From the NCBI GenBank assembly GCA_007713595.1, contig VMRY01000034.1, positions 29,963 to 93,962 of the forward strand: DNA of 64,000 bases. Direction: 5' to 3'. The notes below the pieces were generated by a model. The model saw only the letters and a program-made list of their open reading frames with translations. It was not told the origin of the DNA and did not search any database. Shown in pieces: positions 10,160 to 20,040 of this stretch. The DNA comes from Sedimenticola thiotaurini (lineage in GTDB: Bacteria > Pseudomonadota > Gammaproteobacteria > Chromatiales > Chromatiaceae). The position numbers were made by a program, and so were the translations under genes. Position 1 is the stretch's first letter; every line of letters begins with the position of its first letter.

Positions 10160-11815
10160 TTGAGTAACTCATTACCCGAGGAATTTATTCTTGGCGAATA
10201 CAGGGTATTACCGTCGTGCAATGAATTATATCGTCAGGGAGTTCCGATTCAGCTAGAACCAAAGGTTATGGCGCTGCTGTTACTTTTGGTGGAGAATGCT
10301 GGAGAGACGGTATCGCGTGATGAGATATTTAAGGTGCTCTGGCCGGGTGTTATTGTAACAGACGATACACTTACCCAAGCTGTTATAAAGTTGCGTAAGG
10401 CACTGGGAGACTCTGCAAAGGATTCGCGTTTTATTCAGACCGTAACCAAACGCGGATACCGATTGTGTGTGCCGGTAACCGTTCCTTCAGACCCGATTTC
10501 AAAATCTTCCAAAATATTCAAGCCACTGCTCCTGATCAGTCTACTGATGGTGATATTGGCTGGGGGGGTAATCAGCTATTGGAATGCCAATCCAGATGTT
10601 GCTGAGATACCTGCCGTAATCACAGTAGTCGAGTCATCAACAGATGGCTTGCCAACCTTGACGGTAGAGCCCTTTGTCTTGTTAGGTGAGGATACCTCCC
10701 AACTCTATCTGGCCCAGGGGCTCACTCAGGACCTGATCACTGATCTATCAAGACTCTCTGCATTGTGGGTGATTGGTTCACGTTCTGTAATGGGTCAGAA
10801 AGCAGATAAGACTAAGCTTACCCAAGTGCGCTATCGGGTTGTGGGTGAGGTCCAGCGTTCTGGAGATCAGTTGCGTGTCTATGTTGATCTTATTGAAGTA
10901 GAGAGTGGACGCCAGCTCTGGGCAGAACGCTACCAGCGACCCTTTAATGACCTGTTTAAACTGCAAACAGAGATCAGTCAACAGATTGCAACTACACTCT
11001 CGCTTAAGGTGAGCGAGGCAGAGCAGTTACGTCTGGCGCATCGCTATACAACGAATGTTCAGGCCTATGAACTGTTTTTAAAAGCGCAATCACTTTTATT
11101 GGTCAGGGAAGAGGCGGCGAATAATCAAGCCCGCCAAATTTACCGACAGGCCATTGCGCTGGACCCCTCTTTTGCCCGCGCCTATGCAGGGTTGGCTCTC
11201 AGTGCGGCGGCTGATTACCGAAACCAGTGGGCAGCAAATGGCGAGATTGCCCTGCAGCGTGCAAAAACCATGGCCCGTACAGCTCTGCAGATAAATCCGG
11301 ATATCCCCGAGGTCTATTGGGTACTTGCGTATGTCAATGCGCAACAGCGGCAACATGACAAAGCGCTCAGACTATTGAGTAAAGCGATATCCCTCGATCA
11401 CTCCTTCGCTGATGCCTATGCTTTGATGGGTGGTATTCATACCTACACAGGACACCCGGATGAAACGCCCAAGTTGCTGCGAACAGCGATTCGACTCAAC
11501 CCGGATGCCGGGTATCTCTATTATCTGTTGCTTGGGCGCGCCTACTTCTATACAGGTGATTGGGAGCAGTCGCTGATTAATCTTAATGAAGCATTGGATC
11601 GAAATCCTACCAATCTTGAGGCCAGGATCTACCTTGCTGCAGTCATGGAATCGATGGGTAATCATCAAGATGCCATATGGGAGGCAGATGAGATACGTAG
11701 TCTGCAAGATGATTTTAATATAGATATCTGGCTCAACACCTACCCAATGACCAGTGCGGATCTGACCCAGAAACTACGCCACTTCCTTGTGCCGCTTGGT
11801 TTGAGTAATAGCTGA
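10160..11815 (+). CDS. CadC-like membrane-anchored winged-helix regulator with TPR repeats (TTG start)
   Basis: N-terminal wHTH (LEPKVMALLLLLVENAGETVSRDEIFKVLWPGVIVTDDTLTQAV), one TM (LLLISLLMVILAGGVISYW), TolB-like and TPR regions. Confidence 0.85.
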   Translation: MSNSLPEEFILGEYRVLPSCNELYRQGVPIQLEPKVMALLLLLVENAGETVSRDEIFKVLWPGVIVTDDTLTQAVIKLRKALGDSAKDSRFIQTVTKRGYRLCVPVTVPSDPISKSSKIFKPLLLISLLMVILAGGVISYWNANPDVAEIPAVITVVESSTDGLPTLTVEPFVLLGEDTSQLYLAQGLTQDLITDLSRLSALWVIGSRSVMGQKADKTKLTQVRYRVVGEVQRSGDQLRVYVDLIEVESGRQLWAERYQRPFNDLFKLQTEISQQIATTLSLKVSEAEQLRLAHRYTTNVQAYELFLKAQSLLLVREEAANNQARQIYRQAIALDPSFARAYAGLALSAAADYRNQWAANGEIALQRAKTMARTALQINPDIPEVYWVLAYVNAQQRQHDKALRLLSKAISLDHSFADAYALMGGIHTYTGHPDETPKLLRTAIRLNPDAGYLYYLLLGRAYFYTGDWEQSLINLNEALDRNPTNLEARIYLAAVMESMGNHQDAIWEADEIRSLQDDFNIDIWLNTYPMTSADLTQKLRHFLVPLGLSNS

Positions 11816-12077
11816 TAAACGGCTGCCATCAGGTGGCTAACTGACTCGAGAGGTCAAATGATCAGCAGGATTCTGTTTGATTATTATGCGTGTGACCCAC
11901 TGCTTGATCCTGAAGTAGTCGATGCTGCTGTTTCCGGTGTTTGGTATCTTGTTGAAAATTAAAATAAAGTAATTTGTTCGTAACTTCTTCGTGCGCTTTT
12001 CGGGATACTGTTTGTGTTTACGTTTATACCTTAAGTCACATTATGCAGATCACTCTGTGACATAAGGAGAACACGCT

Positions 12078-12953
12078 ATGAGCACAACGACACAGCAAGC
12101 CGTATTTGATTCCGTTAAATACAAACAGACCACTCGGCAGCAATGGGATATGGCTGCAGAAGCGTGGTACAACTGGGGCCCATTACTTTCAAAATGGCTG
12201 GGTCCGGCTACTGAACTGATGTTGGACAGGGCACGCATAGTCAGTGGCTCCAGGGTATTGGATGTGGCTGCCGGAGCGGGCGAACAGACGATGGCCATAG
12301 CGAGACGTATCGGGCCTGAAGGGCAGGTGCTAGCCACTGACATTTCCAGCTCTATTCTTACCTATGTCGAAAATTCCGCCAAGCTGGCCGGCCACAGCAA
12401 CGTACAAGTGCGTGAGCTGGATGGTGAGTGTCTGGATCAGCTGGCAGCAGCCTCTTTTGATGCCGTCGTCTCACGTGTTGGTCTCATCTACTTTCCAGAT
12501 CAACAGAAAGCATTGCGTGGCATGATCCATGCGTTAAAGCCTGGTGGTTTGGTTGGTGCAATGGTTTACTCCACCGCAGAAAAGAATCCCTTCTTCTCCA
12601 TCCCGGTTTCTATAATACGCCGCCGTGCAGCCCTGCCACCGCCATTTCCTGGTCAGCCTGGTCCCTTCAGTTTAGGGGCCGAAGGTGTGTTAGAGCGTGT
12701 CTTCACCGAGGCCGGGTTAGTGAACATTGAAACCATCCGTATTGATGCACCTGTAAGACTTGAATCGGCGGCAGAGTGTTTGCGTTTTGAGAAAGAGTCT
12801 TTTGGCGCACTCCATCAGATGTTAGCGGGACTCTCAAAACAGGAGCAGGAAGAAGCCTGGGACGAGATAGAGCAGGCATTGAAGGCCTATGAAAATGAGG
12901 ATGGATTTTCCGGGCCGTGCGAGATGGTCGTTGTGGTAGGTACCAAGTTATGA
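12078..12953 (+). CDS. Class I SAM-dependent methyltransferase
   Basis: VLDVAAGAGEQTMAIARRIGPEGQVLATDIS; first gene of a coupled operon. Confidence 0.87.
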   Translation: MSTTTQQAVFDSVKYKQTTRQQWDMAAEAWYNWGPLLSKWLGPATELMLDRARIVSGSRVLDVAAGAGEQTMAIARRIGPEGQVLATDISSSILTYVENSAKLAGHSNVQVRELDGECLDQLAAASFDAVVSRVGLIYFPDQQKALRGMIHALKPGGLVGAMVYSTAEKNPFFSIPVSIIRRRAALPPPFPGQPGPFSLGAEGVLERVFTEAGLVNIETIRIDAPVRLESAAECLRFEKESFGALHQMLAGLSKQEQEEAWDEIEQALKAYENEDGFSGPCEMVVVVGTKL

Positions 12954-13897
12954 AGAGTGCCACCAACAAACTGGCCATTGTGCAGGTACCACCAGTATTT
13001 CTGGACCGGCAGCAGACGCTCGAACGCGCAGTAAACTCTATTGATCAGGCAGCCTCTCAGGGCGCCAAACTGGTGGTCTTCCCAGAGGCGTTCATCCCCG
13101 GTTATCCAGCCTGGATCTGGCGCCTCAGGCCTGGCAGCGATTGGGGGTTATGTGAGAGTCTGCATGCACGTCTATTGGACCAGGCGGTGGATATTGAGCA
13201 TGGTGATCTTGCGCCTTTATCTGCTGCGGCAAGACAACATGGGATCACCATACTCTGTGGTATCAATGAACGTGACAGCACACTGAGTCGTACCACACTC
13301 TTTAACAGCTATGTGGTGATAGGAACGGACGGTGAATTGCAGAACGTACATCGCAAACTGATGCCGACTAATCCAGAACGCATGGTATGGGGCTTTGGTG
13401 ATGGTGCTGGATTGAATGCGGTAGATACACCTTGTGGGCGTGTGGGTTCATTGATCTGCTGGGAAAACTATATGCCGCTGGCACGTTATGCCCTCTATGC
13501 CCAAGGTGTAGAGATCTACTTTGCCCCGACCTATGACAGCGGTGATGACTGGGTTGAGTCACTGCGCCACATCGCTCGTGAGTCCGGCTGCTGGGTTGTG
13601 GGAGGTGGCACTCTACTGCGGGGTAGTGACATGCAGTTTGAGTTAGATGGTGCGAGTGAACTCTATCCTGATCACGAAGAGTGGGTCAATCCCGGCGACT
13701 CCGTGGTAATAGCGCCTGGTGGTAAGTTGGTGGCCGGACCCATGCATCAGGAACAGGGCATTCTCTATGCAGAGATTGATCTGATGCAGATTGGCACTGC
13801 ACGTCGGACAATGGATGTGACGGGTCATTATGCCCGCACCGATATTCTTCAGCTGCATGTAAATCGAAAACCACAAAGTCCAGTGAATTTTTCATGA
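12950..13897 (+). CDS. Nitrilase (carbon-nitrogen hydrolase superfamily)
   Basis: Glu-Lys-Cys triad context: LVVFPEAFIPGYPAW, HRKLMPT, GSLICWENYMPLARYALYAQG. Start overlaps the upstream stop (ATGA). Confidence 0.9.
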   Translation: MKSATNKLAIVQVPPVFLDRQQTLERAVNSIDQAASQGAKLVVFPEAFIPGYPAWIWRLRPGSDWGLCESLHARLLDQAVDIEHGDLAPLSAAARQHGITILCGINERDSTLSRTTLFNSYVVIGTDGELQNVHRKLMPTNPERMVWGFGDGAGLNAVDTPCGRVGSLICWENYMPLARYALYAQGVEIYFAPTYDSGDDWVESLRHIARESGCWVVGGGTLLRGSDMQFELDGASELYPDHEEWVNPGDSVVIAPGGKLVAGPMHQEQGILYAEIDLMQIGTARRTMDVTGHYARTDILQLHVNRKPQSPVNFS

Positions 13898-14988
13898 AAC
13901 GCCAGTCAAACACACTGGCAATCGACCGAAGGCATTTTGTTGCCTGGTTGCTGGCGTGTTTGACTACAGGCGTCTCCCCCGGAAAGGGGATGGCATACAG
14001 TACGACTGATGAAAACAATACAATCAAGGTGGCCGCGTTACAGATGACGCCCAGACTGGGCGATTTTTCAGCCAATATGGAACAGGCAGAACAGCTGATT
14101 CGACAAGCGCAGCGTCAGGGTGCGCAATGGATTGTTTTACCTGAAATGTTTACCTCAGCCGTTGCTTTTCACCCAGACATGCTTGGGGTGATACGACCCA
14201 TAGAGGGTGCGCCCGCTCAGATGATGCTACGCCTTGCGCAGCAGAGTGGCAGCACAATAGGCGGCTCTTTTCTTGCCAGTGTTGATGGAGAAGTTCGAAA
14301 CAGTTTTTTATTGGTGTCTCCGAATGGTGATATTCAGCGCCATGACAAAGACCAACCCACTTATTGGGAAAACTGTTATTACCAGGGTGGGGCAGATGAA
14401 GGTGTACTGACTAATCCTCTCGGTCAAATTGGCGTGGCACTCTGTTGGGAGTTAATCCGCTCACGCACTATGCGACGGCTTAAAGATCGTGTTCGACTGG
14501 TGTTGAGTGGATCATGCTGGTGGACGCTCAGTGATGATGTGGATATTGCAAACCCTTTGCGATTAATCAATCTAAGTATGCTTCAGGATGCTCCGGTTCA
14601 CTGTGCCCGCATGCTTGGTGTGCCAGTTGTGCATGCTGCGCATGCGGGTTCATTTAAAGGCTTTTTTAGCCCGGATTTACCCGATATCCCCTATGACTCC
14701 TCATACATGGGGGAGTCAATGATCGTGGATGCGACAGGGGCTGTTTTGGCGAGACGAAGCGCCGAAGAGGGTGCGGGCACTCTTGTTGCTGAGATCACGC
14801 TGCCACTAGAGCCGAAGCCCTCTCTGGTTATACCACAACGGTTTTGGATGCCCGATACGATGCCAGTGCCCTGGAAAACTGCCTGGGTGAGGTGGCTCAA
14901 GTCTGGTTCGCACTATTATAAACGAGTGACCCGTGACTATCTGGCAACCGGTAAAACCAATGACTACACGCCTGAATATATGGAGTAA
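13894..14988 (+). CDS. Nitrilase-superfamily hydrolase with Tat-like signal peptide
   Basis: N-terminus MKRQSNTLAIDRRHFVAWLLACLTTGV; triad contexts IVLPEMFTSAV, HDKDQPTYWEN, GVALCWELIRSRT. Start overlaps the upstream stop (ATGA). Confidence 0.8.
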   Translation: MKRQSNTLAIDRRHFVAWLLACLTTGVSPGKGMAYSTTDENNTIKVAALQMTPRLGDFSANMEQAEQLIRQAQRQGAQWIVLPEMFTSAVAFHPDMLGVIRPIEGAPAQMMLRLAQQSGSTIGGSFLASVDGEVRNSFLLVSPNGDIQRHDKDQPTYWENCYYQGGADEGVLTNPLGQIGVALCWELIRSRTMRRLKDRVRLVLSGSCWWTLSDDVDIANPLRLINLSMLQDAPVHCARMLGVPVVHAAHAGSFKGFFSPDLPDIPYDSSYMGESMIVDATGAVLARRSAEEGAGTLVAEITLPLEPKPSLVIPQRFWMPDTMPVPWKTAWVRWLKSGSHYYKRVTRDYLATGKTNDYTPEYME

Positions 14989-15691
14989 GTACTCATTGAA
15001 CTCCCCTCATTCAATCTTTCCAGGTCAAGAAATACTTAAAACGTGCAAAAAACTCCTCGGGAAGATCTCAGCTTATTTTTGTTTCAAGATTGTTCTGGTG
15101 TTGGGAGTGGTGGCTTTTCTGAATAGTGCTGGAATATGGCTGGCACACAACATCAATACGCAATTTTTATCAAACAATCGAACGATGTTTTTCCTTTCGC
15201 TGCTGTGTCTGTTTTTTGTCTATATAGTTTTATTGGCATTACCCTTTATACCTGGTATTGAGATTGGTCTTGCGCTGATGTTCTTGATGGGAGCAAAAGG
15301 GGCGCTTCTGGTCTATATCAGTACCATTGTGGCGCTATCAATCAGCTATTTCATAGGGGGTGCCATACCTTCTGGTTTGATTTGCAAGGGATTGGAGTGG
15401 CTCCACATGAATAAGGCATGTGCCATGATTCGTCAACATGAAACCCTGAATGCGAATGCGCTACTCCAGGTGCTTAATAATAAAGCCCCCACTCGGTTTA
15501 TACCTTTTCTACTAAGACACCGTTACATCGCCATTGCAACGGCGTTGAATTTACCGGGAAATTCATTGATGGGTGGGGGTGGGGGCATCGCAATGATGGT
15601 AGGTATAAGTCGCCTGATCTCATACCCTAAGTTTCTATTGCTGCAGGTAGTAGCAATAGCACCGGTTCCGCTGTGGTTTATTGTATTTTGA
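14960..15691 (+). CDS. VTT/SNARE-associated-like polytopic membrane protein
   Basis: Hydrophobic protein with LPFIPGIEIGLALMFLMGAKGALLVYISTIVALSISYFIG; overlaps the end of the preceding gene. Confidence 0.6.
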   Translation: MTTRLNIWSKYSLNSPHSIFPGQEILKTCKKLLGKISAYFCFKIVLVLGVVAFLNSAGIWLAHNINTQFLSNNRTMFFLSLLCLFFVYIVLLALPFIPGIEIGLALMFLMGAKGALLVYISTIVALSISYFIGGAIPSGLICKGLEWLHMNKACAMIRQHETLNANALLQVLNNKAPTRFIPFLLRHRYIAIATALNLPGNSLMGGGGGIAMMVGISRLISYPKFLLLQVVAIAPVPLWFIVF

Positions 15692-15801
15692 TTGTCCGAA
15701 TAGCGGCGATCAGTCAATTCACTGAACAGAGCGGAGCTTCAGCATGGTCTAGGAATCGCTGAGGGGCCCGTTTTAGATGGCCCCGCAGTGATGCGCTGAA
15801 A

Positions 15802-16248
15802 TTATTTAATTTCTGTGTCGGCTAATTTACATTCACCAACACCTTTCTTTCCAATCTCTTCTGATACTTCATGAAGCTGGGAACGGGCAGTCCACATGCC
15901 CATTTTAACTTCTTGCCAGATAAAATGATTCTTCCCCTCAACAGCGTTTATTTTGATCTTGGCTGTATTTTCAGTCAGAGAAGTAACTTCATGCTCCCCG
16001 GGCTCTACTGACCACAGAAAATATGTTTGAGCACCAGTTTTTCCTGCGACCATCCCATCCAGGCTAACCGGCATGGCAATTGCGGCGCCAAATGATTCAT
16101 TTCGGTAGAGGTAGATGTTAGCCTTGTTAGATTCGGTAATATATTGTTTTGCTTGAGTATCTTTTTCTATTGATGCCATGGGTACAGATGCACACCCAGT
16201 GAGCAAGAGATAAAGCGAAGCAATTATGGGTAACAAAAGTTTTTTCAT
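15802..16248 (-). CDS. DUF2846-like lipoprotein
   Basis: Lipobox LLTGC; SNKANIYLYRNESFGAAIAMPVSLDG. Confidence 0.7.
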   Translation of the reverse strand: MKKLLLPIIASLYLLLTGCASVPMASIEKDTQAKQYITESNKANIYLYRNESFGAAIAMPVSLDGMVAGKTGAQTYFLWSVEPGEHEVTSLTENTAKIKINAVEGKNHFIWQEVKMGMWTARSQLHEVSEEIGKKGVGECKLADTEIK

Positions 16249-16406
16249 TTCACTGTCTCGTGTTGAATTTATATTGTTTATTAGTACTTCTGCAGTACAC
16301 AGGTTATTAAGCCGCCCTGGTTGATGCCTGACGAGTTAAGCCGGTGTTGTTTTTAGTTTCCCGTCAAGACGGGTAATCTATTAATTACTAATACTATCAG
16401 GCAGTA

Positions 16407-17276
16407 TTACAGTATTAAATGTTTTGTCAATTGCAGGTAATACTTACGGCACTCATCTTCACGTCCGCGAATGACTCTTTTCCCAATCAGGTCGCCCTGT
16501 GTTTCAGTTACTACTGTCTGTTGACCCTCCTGATGATGCTCATCGTAAAAGTAGATGACGACCCAGTCCCTGGTCATGTTCAGCTGATGGGCAAGCGCTG
16601 AATTGGAATAGAGCGCAGTAAAATGCCAGCCTTTCTGATCGGTATGGAGAATGGGTAGCCATGCCTCATGTCCTGGATTAAAACGCTTAGGTGCAATCAG
16701 TGGTAAACTCCCAGTAATTGCACTCTCCAGATAGAGGCGGTCGATATCAAGTAATAGGGCAACATCAGGGCTCTCTTTTTGTGGCAGATGATGGATTCTT
16801 CTTGTGCGACCAAGAATGGAAGAGAGGGCATTGCGAATGGCGGCCAGTCTTCGTTTTCCGATACCCTTAATCTGTTCAAGTTTGCCGTTGTAAGCAGCAA
16901 TCTCAAGCGCCTCCAGTGAGTCAATGTGCAGGCCCTGATAAATCTTGCTCGCGAGGTCTGCGCCAATGCCGGGTATCGTCTGGAATAGATGAGCCGGATC
17001 CAGATTTCCACGCAGACGTTCAAATTGTGTCCAGTGTCCTGTCGTGATTATCTCCGCAATAGCTGTGGCAATACCCTGGCCAATGCTTGGCAGTGCGATC
17101 AATCCCTTGCTGCCATCCTTCTTCAGGATGTCTTCTATGTCCTTTTTGAGTCCACTCACTGTTTCTGCGGCGCGGCGATAGGCGCGTATGCGGAAAGGAT
17201 TGGCACCTTGCTGTTGTAGCAAATCAGCCATCTCATCCAGTTTTTTGGCAATCTTTTTATTGAGTTGAAAGTCCAT
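16407..17276 (-). CDS. PolX N-terminal-like helix-hairpin-helix protein without obvious palm or PHP domains
   Basis: MDFQLNKKIAKKLDEMADLLQQQGANPFRIRAYRRAAETV..LPSIGQGIATAIAEI..IPGIGADLASKIYQGL..IKGIGKRRLAAIRNAL. Confidence 0.75.
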   Translation of the reverse strand: MDFQLNKKIAKKLDEMADLLQQQGANPFRIRAYRRAAETVSGLKKDIEDILKKDGSKGLIALPSIGQGIATAIAEIITTGHWTQFERLRGNLDPAHLFQTIPGIGADLASKIYQGLHIDSLEALEIAAYNGKLEQIKGIGKRRLAAIRNALSSILGRTRRIHHLPQKESPDVALLLDIDRLYLESAITGSLPLIAPKRFNPGHEAWLPILHTDQKGWHFTALYSNSALAHQLNMTRDWVVIYFYDEHHQEGQQTVVTETQGDLIGKRVIRGREDECRKYYLQLTKHLIL

Positions 17277-17330
17277 GCTCTTGCCTCTCAACACTTAATG
17301 AACTGAATATGTGATTAATGTTAATTCCAT

Positions 17331-19718
17331 TCATGTTTCACTTTTTATACTGACGCCCGCATAGTGCAGACGCAGTGCGATCCACTCAGCGAGTTTGACC
17401 TGAATGAGAAAGTTAAAAGTGCCTTCCGGGAAGATTCCTTCTTCATTGGTAATGCCAGCAGGCAGGCCTGAAAGTATTTCCATGGCCTGCTCAGCGTGTT
17501 CAACGGCATAGACATTGAAGAGCCCAGCGGCGTTTGCTTCGACTATCTCCTGTTTTAGCATCAGGTCTTTGATATTCGAAGAAGGGATAATCACACCCTG
17601 TTCACCGGTTAATCCACGTGCTTTACAAATATCAAAGAAGCCCTCTATTTTCTGACAAACACCACCAATCGCCTGCACTTCACCGTGCTGGTTGATTGAG
17701 CCTGTAATGGCCAGCGACTGCTTGATTGGAATATCGCCGATGGCGGAGAGTAGTGCGCAAAGTTCGGCTGCGGATGCGCTGTCACCTTCAATTTCTCCGT
17801 AGGTCTGCTCAAAGACCAGACTGGCCGTCATGCTCAGAGGTTGATTCCTTGCATAGCGTTGACCCAGATAGGAGGTCAATATCAGCACACCCTTTGAGTG
17901 AATGGGGCCACCTTGTTTTGTTTCCCGTTCTATGTCGATAAATTCACCGCCACCCATACGGGCAGTTGCACTGATCCGGGTGGGTGCACCGAAACTGTGA
18001 TCACCCAGTTGTAGAAAAGAGAGTCCGTTGACTTGCGCCAGCTGAACGCCCTTAGTCTCTATCTTGATCGTCTCTTTTAAAATGGCTTCATGCAGGTGCT
18101 GCTCATATTGATTGCCACGGAAGGCCTGGGCATGAATAGCTGCATCTACATCCTTTTGAGCAATTGTATTTGCACCTCGTTTTTCTGCCCGATAATTGGC
18201 CTCCTGCAGCAAATCAAGAATAGTGCTGAGGTGGAGAGAGATCTTATCGCCATCATTGGCTATTCGGATGTTGTGCTCAATGATTCGTGCGACGCCGTTA
18301 CGGGTGATATCACGAACACCCTCGCGTTTTTGTAGTGTTGCGATCAGGCGCGCATAGAGCAGCTCATTATTATCCTCCCGCGCGAGTCGCTCTGAAAAGT
18401 CAGCTGTTACCTTGAATAGCAGGCCAAACTCTGGATCATACTCCTTGAGTAGATAGAATAGTGATCGACTACCGATCAGTACGACCTTGAGGTTCATGGG
18501 GATCGTTTCAGGTTCCAGTGAAATTGTACTGATGAGGCTAAGCTGGCGCTCCAGAGATTCAATGCGAATCTCCCGTGATTTAATGGCGCGCTTTAACCCA
18601 TCCCAGGCAAACGGATTGGCGAGTACCTTTTCTGCGTCGATAATAAGATAACCACCATTAGCGCGATGTAGCGCACCCAGCTTGATCAGCGTAAAGTCGG
18701 TATGGAGTGTTCCCATTCTTGCCAGGTGTTCAATGCGCCCAACCAGATTCTGGTAAGTAGGATTATCTTCAAAAATAACCGGTGCACCTATTGTATCTGC
18801 ATTGTCGATAAGAACATTTATCCGATAACGCACAAATTCAGGGTCATCTGCTGTGATATTGCGTTCTTCAGATTCACCGGCAAGTCGAAACTGGTCAACA
18901 TTTTCGATGATGTCCTGTTTTACATGGCCGAGGTAGGCACTGATTTTTTGGTCTGCTGCGTAAGCATCTTCCAGTTCCTTCATGAATTCGGTAACCGTGA
19001 GTTCCATGGTCTCACGGTTTAATTTACTGAATTGCTGTTGCAGTTCGCGTTGCCACTCAGGTATGTGGCTCATCGTCTCTTTCAGCTGTTTCTTTATCTC
19101 GTCCAGACCTTCATTAAGCTTTTTCTGCTCGGTATCTGGCAAAGCATCAAATTGCTCAGTTGAGAGCATTTTTCCCTCTTTAACAGGGGCCAGGGTAAAA
19201 CCAGTAGGTCCCTGCATCAGTGTGATACCCAACTCTTTTGCTTTCGCTTCAAGACGTTTCACCATCTCGCGTTGACGTTCATTGAAGTTGCTTTGAATCT
19301 CTTTAGCCTGGCGTTGATACTCATCGCCTCTAAATGCCGCCGGTATAGCCTTGATGAGATCATCAATCAACTGCTCCATATCATGACGCAGTTTACGTCC
19401 GGTTCCTGCCCGAATACCAAGTGCAGTCGGTGTGTTCGGATGCTCAAAGTTGGCGACATAACACCAGTCAAGTGGAGTGGGTGTATCCATGGACTGCTTT
19501 ATCAGGGCTTCATGAACAAGGGTATGCCGGCCGAGGCCGTTAGAGCCCATAACATATAGGTTAAATCCCGCATGGGGCATGCCGATGCCAAAGTCAATTG
19601 CTTCCAGGGCACGTTCCTGACCGATTGTTTCAGAGAGGTGTTCCAGTTCAGCCGTTGTCTCAAAAGTAAGGAGATCCATGTTGCAGGCGTGATAGAGCTG
19701 GTTGGGTTTTAACAACAT
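17331..19718 (-). CDS. Lon-related (AAA + S16) ATP-dependent protease
   Basis: Walker A-like GSNGLGRHT; S16 region EGDSASAAELCALLSAIGDIPIKQSLAITGSINQHGEVQAIGGVCQKIEGFF. Confidence 0.88.
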   Translation of the reverse strand: MLLKPNQLYHACNMDLLTFETTAELEHLSETIGQERALEAIDFGIGMPHAGFNLYVMGSNGLGRHTLVHEALIKQSMDTPTPLDWCYVANFEHPNTPTALGIRAGTGRKLRHDMEQLIDDLIKAIPAAFRGDEYQRQAKEIQSNFNERQREMVKRLEAKAKELGITLMQGPTGFTLAPVKEGKMLSTEQFDALPDTEQKKLNEGLDEIKKQLKETMSHIPEWQRELQQQFSKLNRETMELTVTEFMKELEDAYAADQKISAYLGHVKQDIIENVDQFRLAGESEERNITADDPEFVRYRINVLIDNADTIGAPVIFEDNPTYQNLVGRIEHLARMGTLHTDFTLIKLGALHRANGGYLIIDAEKVLANPFAWDGLKRAIKSREIRIESLERQLSLISTISLEPETIPMNLKVVLIGSRSLFYLLKEYDPEFGLLFKVTADFSERLAREDNNELLYARLIATLQKREGVRDITRNGVARIIEHNIRIANDGDKISLHLSTILDLLQEANYRAEKRGANTIAQKDVDAAIHAQAFRGNQYEQHLHEAILKETIKIETKGVQLAQVNGLSFLQLGDHSFGAPTRISATARMGGGEFIDIERETKQGGPIHSKGVLILTSYLGQRYARNQPLSMTASLVFEQTYGEIEGDSASAAELCALLSAIGDIPIKQSLAITGSINQHGEVQAIGGVCQKIEGFFDICKARGLTGEQGVIIPSSNIKDLMLKQEIVEANAAGLFNVYAVEHAEQAMEILSGLPAGITNEEGIFPEGTFNFLIQVKLAEWIALRLHYAGVSIKSET

Positions 19719-20040
19719 CTACTGTTCTCCTTTTGATGAGCGAGACTACGCGATCAGTTATTTAGTGTGAAAACAATTGGCTATTACCCCTGGCCTCAGA
19801 TAGGGGGCTAGCGCATAGTTTAGATAAATGAACCTCCGTTACCCTCCTGTAAGCATAGCCACACCTGCCGTGCTGTACCATGACGAAGCACAATTAACCT
19901 GTAGTTTATGGAAAGGGTGTATGGGGGCTAGGGTGGGAGGTAACAACTGTGGCAGGAGAGTATGCAATGATGTTGGCGATCAAATATTCCCCTATAGATT
20001 ACCGGTTGAGACAGGCTATTAGCTGGCGGCAGATTAATGC

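Noticed and set aside
17331-19718. Inactive Walker A in the Lon-like protease (GSNGLGRHT, Arg for Lys)
   Set aside because: As far as I recall, a GxGR-type variant is common in this Lon-related family, and the S16 Ser and Lys contexts are intact, so it is not evidence of decay.
19830-19960. Possible cobalamin-type riboswitch (AGCCACACCTGCC resembles a B12 box; GTTACCCTCC/GGAGGTAAC outer arms)
   Set aside because: Other conserved B12-riboswitch elements are missing and no B12-related gene follows on that strand.
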